Source: Tractidigestivibacter scatoligenes
GTDB taxonomy: Bacteria > Actinomycetota > Coriobacteriia > Coriobacteriales > Atopobiaceae
Length of the DNA: 64,000 bases
NCBI RefSeq assembly: GCF_001494635.1
Contig: NZ_LOJF01000001.1
Span: forward strand, 744,001 to 808,000
Reading direction: 5' to 3'
Shown: positions 44,609 to 52,993 of the stretch, one piece after another
Layout: each line of letters begins with the position of its first letter
Numbering within the stretch: the stretch's first letter is position 1
Notes under the pieces: generated by a model
Told to the model about the DNA's origin: nothing
Database searches by the model: none
Seen by the model: the letters and a program-made list of their open reading frames with translations, nothing else
Translations under genes and position numbers: made by a program

Positions 44609-45355
44609 ATGAAGGCATACATACAGAGCAGGAACGGGATGCCTCGAGGCACGAGCCAGTACACCGCCTGGCTCGGGTTCAAGAACATGGGGATAGAGAC
44701 GGTCCTGTTCGAAACCGTCGACGACCTGAATGTCTGCGAGCGCGAGGACGTGGTCGTGGGCGGTCTGGGCGTTGTCCGAGCCAGGCTCCGTGCCCTCGGC
44801 GTCGACGCGAGTGAGATCAACTATCCCGAGGAGCTGCGTCCGTTTCTGGGCAGGAGGCTCTGGAAGACAACAATTGACCACGTGAACACCGAGGTGGGCA
44901 CGTGGCCCCTGTTCGTGAAGCCCGTCGAGGGCAAGCGGTTCACCGGGTGCGTAGTCGCTAGCTCGAAGGACCTCGTCGGCAAGGGCTGCTACGGGGAGGA
45001 CTTTCCCGTCATCTGCAGCGAGGTGGTCGACTTCGTCTCGGAGTACCGGTGCTTCGTGAAGTACGGGGAGATTCTCGACGTGCGCCACTACCGCGGAGAC
45101 TGGTCGAAAGCGCCGAGCAGGGCGGCCATTGAGCAGGCAATTGCCGCGTATGACAGCGCACCGGCCGGGTACGCCGCTGACTTCGGTGTCACCTCGGACG
45201 GCAGGACGCTGCTCGTGGAGGTGAACGACGGCTACTCGCTCGGCCCGTACGGTCTGTGGCCCGAGCTGTATGCGCAGCTGCTGTCCGCCCGCTGGGCCCA
45301 GATGGTCGGGACCAATGACCCCTGCGACTTCGGCGTGCCTGTGCCGAGGATGTAG
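44609..45355 (+). CDS. ATP-grasp domain protein (DUF4343-like)
   Basis: A 248-residue protein. WPLFVKPVEGKRFTG supplies the nucleotide-binding lysine of the ATP-grasp fold, CSEVVDFVSEYRCFVKYGEIL the hinge, and YAADFGVTSDGRTLLVEVNDGYSLG the metal-binding acidic and Asn residues. Such proteins join a carboxylate to an amine or thiol using ATP. The substrate is unknown. It is divergent from the broken DraG copy, 109 bases away, and stands alone. It may be cargo of the same island. The ATG at 44609 has AAGGCG upstream. Confidence 0.8.
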   Translation: MKAYIQSRNGMPRGTSQYTAWLGFKNMGIETVLFETVDDLNVCEREDVVVGGLGVVRARLRALGVDASEINYPEELRPFLGRRLWKTTIDHVNTEVGTWPLFVKPVEGKRFTGCVVASSKDLVGKGCYGEDFPVICSEVVDFVSEYRCFVKYGEILDVRHYRGDWSKAPSRAAIEQAIAAYDSAPAGYAADFGVTSDGRTLLVEVNDGYSLGPYGLWPELYAQLLSARWAQMVGTNDPCDFGVPVPRM

Positions 45356-45510
45356 AGAAGTGCATAAAGCAGCAGATAAAGGCGGCAGTGCGCGGACATC
45401 ACGCATCTCTCACGGCTCGAGAAACTTGCGACTGTAGCGACTCATATATATGTCGTATTTCAGTGAGCGAGAAGTTCATTTTTGCCAGGTGATTTCTCGG
45501 ACAGCTCTTC

Positions 45511-45903
45511 TCACGTTACGCGTTTAGTGGTCGAAGCCGGATTTCGCGATCGATATCCGTGGGCGGTCCGTGTCGCTACGCCGCCGGCGCCCGCCTGCAC
45601 GAAGCAGTTCAGGATACCCGTCTCCCCCACGTCCATCATGTCGGCGAGGAGCTTGATGCCGCGGTCGTAGTCGAAGGACTTCGTCTCGTAGTCGAAGGTG
45701 ATGGAACCCGTCTTGTATCCCACGTTACGCTTGTAGTCTCCCAGGCCCGAGACGGAGAACTTCGGAATCATGATCTCCTTCGCGTTGCGGCCCGCGCGGG
45801 CCATCGAGTGCGGCGAGTTGAGCACTGTCAAGCACGCGGCCCTCTGGTACACGCGGTCCAGGATGTCGGTATAGTTCTTCCTGTATGCGATCGAGTTCGC
45901 CAT
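45511..45903 (-). pseudogene. Phage major capsid protein remnant
   Basis: The first about 105 codons (MANSIAYRKNYTDILDRVYQ, MIPKFSVSGLGDYKRNVGYK, TFDYETKSFDYDRGI, ETGILNCFVQAG) have the pattern of the N-terminal arm of a tailed-phage major capsid protein of the kind encoded after a scaffold gene. After AGAG the frame runs into unrelated sequence and ends. About two thirds of the expected protein of 290-320 residues is gone. It starts three bases after the scaffold stop. Confidence 0.75.
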
Positions 45904-45906
45904 GAG

Positions 45907-46120
45907 TCATGCCTCCTCCTCGGTCAGCCCGGCGATGCGCTCCCAGCTCCGCGATCCGCGCGTCCCGCTCGCCGATGGCCCACTCGTAGTCGGTGCCGCC
46001 AGCACCGCCGCCGCCGGAACCGCCGCTCACTTCCGCCTGCTGCTTCTCCTGCGCGTTGTCCGCTGCCTGCGCGCCCTGCGCCGAGCGCGCCTCTTCCGCG
46101 CCATTCGTATCACCCGCCAT
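45907..46120 (-). pseudogene. Phage scaffold protein remnant (frameshifted)
   Basis: It starts MAGDTNGAEEARSAQGAQAA and has Gln/Ala-rich and Gly-rich stretches, then YEWAIGERDARIAEL, typical of the short coiled phage scaffolds. The end ERIAGLTEEEA followed by TGA is found only after a one-base frame change near 45942. The N-terminus to C-terminus length is only about 70 codons, so much of the centre is also missing. It sits directly before the capsid remnant, as in phage head operons. Confidence 0.65.
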
Positions 46121-46239
46121 GCCGGCCAGCCTTCCTGTACGCGGGGCCGACAAACGAGGACGGCCCCTCAACCTGATGCCTTTAGGCTAAGGGACCGTCA
46201 CAAAGTCCTTCTGGGAGCCGTCTTTATTGCAAGCTCAAA

Positions 46240-46707
46240 TCAGCCACACAGTCGATCGAGGTCTTCGCGTGTATAGACTTCATCGAAAAGCATGGCAAGC
46301 ATGCCACATAGGGCTCTTTTGCTTGCTGAAGTCAGACCGGTTTTGCAAAGGAGGTTCCCGTGGTAGGGATTACCTTCCACCGGACGTCTTTCATAATCGA
46401 GACCGCAGGCCATCGCAGCTGCAAATCCCCTGCTATGGTCAAGCTCAGCCCTAGGAATGCGGCAGGCGCCATACTTGAATTGTTTTCTTCCATCGTCCTT
46501 TTCCTGGGATGCGATCTGGAGCAAGGCTCCCTCGTCATCACTCCAGTTGATTGAACATTCCTCTATCCCACGATTCTCAAACTCTTTGAAATCGAAGGCG
46601 TTGCCACCCACGGTTCCATCCGCCTGAATCGCCTGTTGTGTAAAACCACGATATACGCTGTCTGGATAATCTGATGTGTTCGTAGACTCCGGACATCTAG
46701 CGGCCAT
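46240..46707 (-). CDS. Hypothetical protein, third gene of TIGR04255 operon
   Basis: A 155-residue protein (AARCPESTNTSDYPDSVYRG to TREDLDRLCG) without recognised domain. It begins in a TGATG overlap with the preceding gene's stop, so it is translated by coupling and must be expressed with it. NWSDDEGALLQIASQ and a compact, mixed charge suggest a soluble protein. Its presence as the last member of a coupled three-gene set argues for a role in the same complex. Confidence 0.65.
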   Translation of the reverse strand: MAARCPESTNTSDYPDSVYRGFTQQAIQADGTVGGNAFDFKEFENRGIEECSINWSDDEGALLQIASQEKDDGRKQFKYGACRIPRAELDHSRGFAAAMACGLDYERRPVEGNPYHGNLLCKTGLTSASKRALCGMLAMLFDEVYTREDLDRLCG

Positions 46708-47261
46708 CAAAGCTTCTCCGAGATGCGCGCAACTACCTTAGCTGCTACAGCATCGACGTTCTTCCCATTAAGCGGTCCGTACTCAGGCACAATGGTACTC
46801 ACGCCGTTTTCCATGTCGCGGACAAGAACGTAATATGAAGAGTCATCAACGTTTCGCTCAATTGAAAAGCCTGCCCTCAGATTGAGATAGGTCCACTCAA
46901 TAAGAACGGCAGAGTCATCCAGCACGCTCAGATGAAGCTCCGAGTAAGGCAAATCCATGTGCATCTGGCGGTAGTTGTTCAGAAGGCTCGTCTTCAGCGA
47001 CGCAGCAAGCTTCCGAGCAAGCAGTCGCTGGTCATCTTTGATCGAGGAATCACCGAGGCCCCGTTCGACCTCAGAGAATATATCGAGGTTCCGAGGCAGG
47101 GCAGGCTGATAGTATGAGGAGCCCATGCCAGCAGTAGTCACAAGCTGAGGCATCATGGTAACAGCATTGCGCATGCCGTTGGACGTGACATTATTATCAA
47201 GGACGGATGCCGAATAGGCTCCATGCCTGGGATACTCCGCTACGGACAATGAGCTGGTCAT
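46707..47261 (-). CDS. Hypothetical protein, second gene of TIGR04255 operon
   Basis: A 184-residue protein. The last about 90 residues (ELHLSVLDDSAVLIEWTYLN, AGFSIERNVDDSSYYVLV) form an alpha/beta pattern of the kind often seen in small partners of TIGR04255 proteins. The first half (YRQMHMDLPYSE) is helical. ATGA overlap with the TIGR04255 stop and a GAGGAGG site indicate translational coupling. No enzyme motif is visible. The function is unknown. Confidence 0.65.
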   Translation of the reverse strand: MTSSLSVAEYPRHGAYSASVLDNNVTSNGMRNAVTMMPQLVTTAGMGSSYYQPALPRNLDIFSEVERGLGDSSIKDDQRLLARKLAASLKTSLLNNYRQMHMDLPYSELHLSVLDDSAVLIEWTYLNLRAGFSIERNVDDSSYYVLVRDMENGVSTIVPEYGPLNGKNVDAVAAKVVARISEKL

Positions 47262-48085
47262 GATGCATCCTCCTCAGTGATTGTCTCCGGTTCCATGGCC
47301 TCAAATAACTTCTGCTTCACCATCCATCGACCATAGTCCGTAGAATTGGCGTGCATGAAGTCGAGACAGCCCTGAATTCCTTCTTTACCAACTGGAAAGC
47401 GACTCAGAGAATAGGTATCAGTGTCCACGATAAAAGTGTCAGGCGTGATTTGGGCAGGATTATCCGCTGTCGCACCGAAGTTCGTGATGACGCGCATTGT
47501 TGCGTCATGCTGGTCGAGTTTGATTTCGGTATATTGGCTGATGTTCTGTATGTCTCTCTCATCATCCACTGCAGCAGCCATGCCCAGAATCTTAGAATTG
47601 AGCAAGTCCTTCCAGGGAATTCCCTGCAATCCAAGTTTCTGACGGTCATAGGCGTCTACATAACGAAGGCCCACTCGCGTGTAGTAGGCAGGGCTATAGC
47701 ACTGCCTGAGCGCCTCGACTGGAAGCCAAAGTCTGTCCCGAAAAGCTTCCCACCTATCGTATGCCCTGGTCGAGAGAGCCAAAAAGGAGCTGGTAAGGTT
47801 AATCTGCCAGTTTCCATCCTCGCTGGTAAAACAATGGTTCATGTTTTCCTGCTGAATTGGGGGCTGCGTAATAACACCGGCTGGCGTTGCAACGAAATCA
47901 AGCTGTTGCTGTCGCTCGATATTGGTCGTGTATTCAGGATATTGCCTTCGAATAAGCTCTTGGAAACTTACGGGAAGGTCTTTGTCAATGCTGAGAATCA
48001 CCGGAAACCGCAGCTGACAGACGACCTCGGTAAGCGGGCACTTGGTGTACCGGGAGCGCGGCTTACTATCATCCCTAAATCGCAT
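47258..48085 (-). CDS. TIGR04255-family protein
   Basis: A 275-residue protein that starts with the family hallmark PLTEVVCQLRFPV after a short basic lead, continues with WQINLTSSFLALSTRAYDRW and YYTRVGLRYVDAYDRQ, and ends acidic. TIGR04255 proteins are sporadic, without known activity, and occur near defence and mobile genes. Here it heads a three-gene operon in which both junctions overlap (ATGA and TGATG). The ATG at 48085 has GGAGGG upstream. Family call is good; no function is known. Confidence 0.78.
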   Translation of the reverse strand: MRFRDDSKPRSRYTKCPLTEVVCQLRFPVILSIDKDLPVSFQELIRRQYPEYTTNIERQQQLDFVATPAGVITQPPIQQENMNHCFTSEDGNWQINLTSSFLALSTRAYDRWEAFRDRLWLPVEALRQCYSPAYYTRVGLRYVDAYDRQKLGLQGIPWKDLLNSKILGMAAAVDDERDIQNISQYTEIKLDQHDATMRVITNFGATADNPAQITPDTFIVDTDTYSLSRFPVGKEGIQGCLDFMHANSTDYGRWMVKQKLFEAMEPETITEEDAS

Positions 48086-48285
48086 GCGCCTCACCCTCCA
48101 TCTGCTCGCACAGTCCACACATCTACACAGGCCGTCAAGATTTCGAGACTCATCAGACCGAACCCGTTTGTAAACTACAACTATGTCACAGGCTGCCTAG
48201 GCTGTCGCCATTTTGTTGGCAAGCTGTATCGAATCTCCTGTGGCCGGGCATCGTACTTCCGTGATTTAGGCGGTAGAGACAGCTA

Positions 48286-48330
48286 TTGCTACTGGCCAAC
48301 CAAGTGCGCACTATGGTCGGCCAGTAGCAA
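48286..48330. repeat. Hairpin upstream of the TIGR04255 operon
   Basis: Perfect 12-base arms TTGCTACTGGCC (48286-48297) and complement (48319-48330) with a 21-base loop. It lies in the 525-bp gap between the TIGR04255 gene and the restriction-like remnant, which has no other clear feature besides the short frame at 48401. It could terminate transcription from the right or mark an insertion. Confidence 0.55.
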
Positions 48331-48400
48331 GCTCGTTCTGTCGGGGGGCACTACTCATCGAACCGGTAGTCCCCGATTCGCAGCGCGTTGCAGTTCTCTC

Positions 48401-48508
48401 TTACGGTACGATGCGTGTCTTCGTCTCTGGGTACTCTTCTTTCTCTCGTTCCAGCTGATCGGCGGTGACAGCGCGCTTCACCAGCAAGTCGGTATGATTG
48501 GTGCGCAT
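48401..48508 (-). CDS. Possible 35-residue protein or gene end
   Basis: A short frame MRTNHTDLLVKRAVTADQLE, then KEEYPETKTRIVP, has protein-like composition. It could be the C-terminus of a larger lost gene or a small phage protein. There is no convincing ribosome site. Confidence 0.25.
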   Translation of the reverse strand: MRTNHTDLLVKRAVTADQLEREKEEYPETKTRIVP

Positions 48509-48610
48509 TCGTTCTGCCCCAGCTTCAGGTCTAGGTAACGCCCGTCTGAGACACCCGAAACGATGCCAAAGTACCCAGCTAGTCTCCTTGGGGTCTTTTA
48601 TGGCCTTGAG

Positions 48611-49337
48611 TTAGTAGGACTCCTTCTTGTAGAGACCGGCGGCGATCGTTTTCGTGAACAATCTGTCGAACAGCGCCTCTGGGTCAGTTCGTCCCAAATC
48701 GACCCGGCAGAACTCCTTTTTCAGGGACAGCTGTCTTGACAGCATCGATGACTCGTCTTGTTCCATAAGCCGGGTCGTAGAAGTCAAGAAACCCAGCGAT
48801 GACGAGGCGGCTAACCAGACCAAAGGGGTCCGAGTAGAAGACCTCAGCCGATGCCCGAATGAGGATGGCGTGGAGAACATGCTTACGAAGCTCGCCAGCC
48901 TTCTTGGCTGGGAGCTCTTTCGCCACGACTGTCTGTTCTTTCTTGCTGTCCACGAATGAGCCAATGGTGTAGATTATTCCTAGGTTGGGAATCCTGTACC
49001 GAACAACGAGTTCCTTCTTGTCGGGGTCGTATTCCAGCGACTCTGCACACGACTCGTATCGACGTCCCTGCCGATTGGGATCAAACTCCAAAGCGAAACT
49101 ATCTGAAGAGAGGACCCGGTCGAAATATGCCATGACCTCCTCAGGATTGCCGATGAGGAAGCTGTGTCTTCGCGCATCGACTTGCTGGTTATGCCTTTCT
49201 TGCTGCCGCTGATAGAAGGTGCGTTCTTCCTCGACATTCCTTGCATGAGCTTCCGGGTATTCACGTTGTAGCGCGTCTGCCTTGGCCGTACGTTCCGCAA
49301 GCCGAGCCTTTGCTTCTTTGCTGAAAACAGAGTGCAA
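48611..49337 (-). pseudogene. Restriction-endonuclease-like protein, frameshifted
   Basis: Codons 1-205 give a coiled N-terminus (EAKARLAERTAKADALQREY, NVEEERTFYQRQQERHNQQV), then YFDRVLSSDSFALEFDP and SLEYDPDKKELVVRYRIPN, and LIRASAEVFYSDPFGLVSRL. This resembles the central/C-terminal domain of a family of proteins annotated as restriction endonucleases, recalled by NYELEYNPE-like and LIVEYQLP-like motifs. Near 48730 the frame must change to reach EFCRVDLGRTDPEALFDRLF and the stop. The frame has a TTG, not ATG, start and is open upstream to the TAG of the small gene at 49386, so the two could once have been one gene. Confidence 0.5.
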
Positions 49338-49385
49338 ATGAAGGAGAAGAGTGACTCCTGCGCCTTTACTAGTTTGTCGTTTGCT

Positions 49386-49556
49386 CTAGTCCTTCGACTC
49401 CGTGAGTGGCTTCAAATCCAGCTGACGGTCAAAGTAGTCATCAGGGTCGAGACGCACGAGGTCGGCGCGATGCAGGTCGCCGTAATAGGCCATCAGGTTA
49501 TCGAGGGCAGTCGTTTGCTCAGCAATGATGTCATCGGCTGGTGATCGCTCCTCCAT
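49386..49556 (-). CDS. Small acidic protein coupled to the DUF499 gene
   Basis: A 56-residue frame, MEERSPADDIIAEQTTALDN, then YYGDLHRADLVRLDPDDYFD, starts with ATG four bases after the TAA stop of the DUF499 ATPase gene, so it is likely coupled. It is acidic with a helical start. The same frame reopens after its TAG stop into the restriction-like remnant, so it may be the surviving N-terminus of a longer protein. No family was recognised. It is shorter than most callers report. Confidence 0.55.
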   Translation of the reverse strand: MEERSPADDIIAEQTTALDNLMAYYGDLHRADLVRLDPDDYFDRQLDLKPLTESKD

Positions 49557-49560
49557 TCTT

Positions 49561-52500
49561 TTACCTCACCCTGATCGTCACTCCGAGTGCCTTCGCGTTT
49601 TCGGTCACGATCCTGAGCGTCGTGTCGTCGATGCCGCCGGGCACGCTCACCTCGGCCGAGAGCGTGAGGTGCGCGCTCGAGCCGCGCAGGTCGTAGAGCC
49701 GCTGCAGGATCTCCTCTACGATGGTTCCCACGTCGGAGCCTGCCGACCACTGGTCGAGGGTGGCCTCCAGCTCCATGTCGTGCATGACGGGCTTCGGCGG
49801 CTCGGGCGGCGACGCGGGCTCGTTACCGGGCTTCTCGCCCGGTTCCGCGCCGGGCCTGCTGCTCGGCTGCTCGCCACCCGGCTCCGCGGACGGGCCGGGT
49901 ACGTCCACTCCTGGCTTCTGCTGCTCCCGCTCCCGGTCGAATGCCAGCTGCTCCAGCGCCGCTTGCCGCGCCACCACGAGCCCTTCGCGCATGTCCACGC
50001 TCGGCCGCTCGCCCATGCGCAGCCCCAAAAAGCGCCCGTCCTCGTCGCGCCCGTCCGCGTAGCCGAAGAAGTCCCGCGTCGTGGCGCCGTTGGCGATGGA
50101 CTCCGCCAGCACGGAGCCGTCGCGCAGTCGTCGCAGGTAGCAGTAGCGGCAGTAGTCGTCCCACAGCTCCGAGGCCGCTACGCAGTCGCGCCCGCCCAAA
50201 AGCAGTGAGTCCAGGTCTCGCTGCAGCAGGAACGGTGTGTACACCTCCACCACGAGGCCGTCGTCCTTGGCCCGCTGGTAGGCGCGCTTCGAGACGGCGT
50301 CGTTGCCCGAGATGGGCGCCGCGTCCCACTCGATCGTGGAGGCGTCGCCCGGGTCCTGCTGCGGAAACACCAGGTGCTTGTAGGCCCCCAGGACGAGCCG
50401 CTGCGCCCGCTGGGCCGCGGTCTGGAGCTTGGCGCGCGCGTCATCGCGGGCGTGACGAGTGAGCTCCAGCGCGTCGGCCTCGGCGTCGATGCTCCTCCAG
50501 GCGAGCTCTCGCCGCACGGCGTCCTGCGCGTCGTCGAGCGCCGTGCTGTCCGCTGCGGCGAAGAGCAGCATGTTGCGGTTGGCGCGCATGCTGCCGCCGC
50601 GCATGGTGAGGCAGTCTGCGGCCCAGGCTACGGCGGCCGAGCGCGCCACGTCGCGTCCCACGGTCTTGGAGGGCGGCACCACCACGAGCGTGAGCTGTGG
50701 CTCGTCGGGCACCTCGGAGCCGTCCAGCGGGCACACGTTCACGTTGGCAAAGCCGCTTCCCGCGCGACGCTCGCCCTGACGCAGGATCTCCACCACGCGT
50801 GCCTCGATGCCAGCCGCGTCTTGCCGGCTCGCCCGGTCGCGCGCGAGCTTCTCCAGTGTGGGGTGTGTGTCGTACCAGTAGCGGGTGCCCGTGGTGTAGA
50901 GGTAGCTCAGCTCGTCGCGCATCTTGGCCAGCGCGTCGTCGTAGATGGTCACGTTCGTTCCCGGCACGGCCGCGCCCAGGCGCACGTCCGATACGTCGAG
51001 CCCCCGCAGGCTCTCGCCGCGCGAGGTGGGGGCGCTCCCCAGGAATATCGCCCGCGCCATGCGCCGGGCGGCTTTGGGGCGAGAGAAGCGCCCGTTGCCG
51101 CGGTCGATGGTGCCCGGTATGGAGTGCGCGCCGTCCACGTCGGTGTCCACGACGGCATTCCATGCCGGGTCGAGGTACTGGAAGATCTCCTCGCTGATGC
51201 GCGCGTCCGAGAAGTCGATGGAGCCCGGCATGATGAGCGGGTCGGCATCGTTGGCCTCCCACAGGTTGTGGATCACGGTCGCCATCAGGCGCAGCACGCC
51301 GCGCGTGCGCTGGAAGCTGGGAAGGGTGCTCCAGTCGCTGTAGAGCCTATCGAACACCTGCGGGTGTATGGGGTAGCAGCGCATCATGCGGTCGCGGTAG
51401 GCCTCGTCGCGGCACTCCACCGGGAACTTGTCGGGGTCGGCCGCGTAGTAGGCCATGAAGGCATCCACCACGGATCGAGCCAGCCCCTCGTCGTAGGTGC
51501 CGAAGAGGCGCTTCTTCACGATCTCGAAGCCCTCCTCGTTGGTGGCCGCGCGCCAGATGGAGTTTACGCGCCCGAAGATCTGCTCAACGCGCTGCAGGGC
51601 GATCTTGCCGCCCTCGCCGCCCAGCTCGCGCTCGCTCTCGGGAAGAGAGGCGATGAGCATGCAGTTCTTAGTGCGCTTCACGGCCTCGGTGAGCTGCTGC
51701 AGGAAGCTGAGCAGGTTCTCAAAGGTCCCCGCCGGCAGGTGCTTGGAGTCGTTGTCGTAGAGCGTGCGCGCGTAGGCCACGAACTCGTCCATGAGGATGA
51801 CGCAGGGCCCGATGGCGTCGAAGAGCCGCTTGAGCGCGTCCGCGCCGGGTGCCACGCCCTTGGAGTCGGCCGAGCGGATGATGGCGTAGGGCGCGGGGTC
51901 TCCCTTCTGCAGGCACAGCTGGTAGGCCATCTCACCCCAGAGCGTGTTCACCTTGCCCTGGAGGAACTGTGGATTCTTCGAGGACGAGGGGTCGAGGTCG
52001 GTCCCTACGAGCGTCGCCACGTACACCTTGTCGGGAAGGTTCGGCACCCGCGCCTGGTCCATCACCTCGGCCACGCCGGGCAGCTCCCGGGCGATTTTCG
52101 AGGTGCGCATCAGGTGGTACACGGCCAGCATGCTGTGCGTCTTGCCACCGCCGAAGGCCGTCTTGAGTTCCACCACGGGGTCGCCGTCATCGTCGTCGGT
52201 TACCGACACGCGCTTGAGCGCGCTCATGAGCAGCGACCTCATGCCCTGCGTGATGTAGGTGCGCGAGAAGAACTCCTTGGGGTCCTGGTACTCGAAGCGC
52301 GCCTCGCCCTTGGCCACGTTGGCCAGGTCGATGGCGAACTCGGCGGTCTTGAACTGCCCGCGCGCCACGTCGTCCTTGGGCGCCACGACGCTGCGCCAGG
52401 GCCGCAGGGCCTCCGCCTCGTCGGCGGGTCTGCTCGGCGACACGCTGCTCCACCCCTGCGCGCGCGTCTCCTCGGGCGCGGGTGCGGCCTCCACGGTGTG

Positions 52501-52962
52501 CCGTCCCATGAGCTCGCGGCGGTAGTCGCGGATGGCCACGGCCGTCTCGGGGTCTATCTGGTCCATGAAGCGCGCCATGGTGTCGAGCGCCCGCTCGGTG
52601 TCGTCGTCGGAAAAGCCGTCCGCCGTGCGGTACGCCCAGGAGTTGCGTGTGTCGATGAGCTCGTGAGCCCACGACTGGCTGCGCCGGTCCATCACGGGGC
52701 GGAACACGTCCTTCCACGACTGCGCGATGAGCCGCAGCATCAGCAAGATGTCGAGCGAGTCGATGCGCGCAGTGTCGTCGGTCACGCCGGGACCTGCCAC
52801 GTCGCGCCGCTGGTCCTCGTAGAGGTGCCCCAGCACGCCCTCCTCCCACCATGCGTCGTGGTAGTTGCGGATCATCTCGCGCATGATGAAGGTGCCCAGC
52901 GTGGGCCTCATCGCGTTGAAGGCGCTCTCGATGAGCGTGTTGTTGTCGGTCGTGATGTCCAT
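49561..52962 (-). CDS. DUF499 P-loop ATPase (PglY/BrxC-like)
   Basis: An 1133-residue protein. The first about 150 residues resemble a Swt1/HEPN-like domain (ELIDTRNSWAYRTADGFSDD). Walker A AFGGGKTHSM lies near 265 and Walker B VILMDEFVAYAR near 387, both typical of DUF499 ATPases. A long region follows (PLIMPGSIDFSDARISEEIF), and a Pro/Glu-rich linker (PGPSAEPGGEQPSSRPGAEP) precedes a C-terminal about 100-residue domain. DUF499 proteins are relatives of BrxC/PglY in BREX and of type III-like defence sets, where they act with a DUF1156 methyltransferase. The ATG at 52962 is chosen over GTG 52971. It follows the methyltransferase gene by 31 bases. Confidence 0.85.
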   Translation of the reverse strand: MDITTDNNTLIESAFNAMRPTLGTFIMREMIRNYHDAWWEEGVLGHLYEDQRRDVAGPGVTDDTARIDSLDILLMLRLIAQSWKDVFRPVMDRRSQSWAHELIDTRNSWAYRTADGFSDDDTERALDTMARFMDQIDPETAVAIRDYRRELMGRHTVEAAPAPEETRAQGWSSVSPSRPADEAEALRPWRSVVAPKDDVARGQFKTAEFAIDLANVAKGEARFEYQDPKEFFSRTYITQGMRSLLMSALKRVSVTDDDDGDPVVELKTAFGGGKTHSMLAVYHLMRTSKIARELPGVAEVMDQARVPNLPDKVYVATLVGTDLDPSSSKNPQFLQGKVNTLWGEMAYQLCLQKGDPAPYAIIRSADSKGVAPGADALKRLFDAIGPCVILMDEFVAYARTLYDNDSKHLPAGTFENLLSFLQQLTEAVKRTKNCMLIASLPESERELGGEGGKIALQRVEQIFGRVNSIWRAATNEEGFEIVKKRLFGTYDEGLARSVVDAFMAYYAADPDKFPVECRDEAYRDRMMRCYPIHPQVFDRLYSDWSTLPSFQRTRGVLRLMATVIHNLWEANDADPLIMPGSIDFSDARISEEIFQYLDPAWNAVVDTDVDGAHSIPGTIDRGNGRFSRPKAARRMARAIFLGSAPTSRGESLRGLDVSDVRLGAAVPGTNVTIYDDALAKMRDELSYLYTTGTRYWYDTHPTLEKLARDRASRQDAAGIEARVVEILRQGERRAGSGFANVNVCPLDGSEVPDEPQLTLVVVPPSKTVGRDVARSAAVAWAADCLTMRGGSMRANRNMLLFAAADSTALDDAQDAVRRELAWRSIDAEADALELTRHARDDARAKLQTAAQRAQRLVLGAYKHLVFPQQDPGDASTIEWDAAPISGNDAVSKRAYQRAKDDGLVVEVYTPFLLQRDLDSLLLGGRDCVAASELWDDYCRYCYLRRLRDGSVLAESIANGATTRDFFGYADGRDEDGRFLGLRMGERPSVDMREGLVVARQAALEQLAFDREREQQKPGVDVPGPSAEPGGEQPSSRPGAEPGEKPGNEPASPPEPPKPVMHDMELEATLDQWSAGSDVGTIVEEILQRLYDLRGSSAHLTLSAEVSVPGGIDDTTLRIVTENAKALGVTIRVR

Positions 52963-52993
52963 GTCACTCACTCGCTCAAAGTCATATGGGTAG

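Noticed and set aside
43604-45406. Long minus-strand open frame across the ATP-grasp gene and the DraG copy
   Set aside because: It is in the wrong frame for the DraG remnant and antisense to the ATP-grasp gene; no motif or start site supports it.
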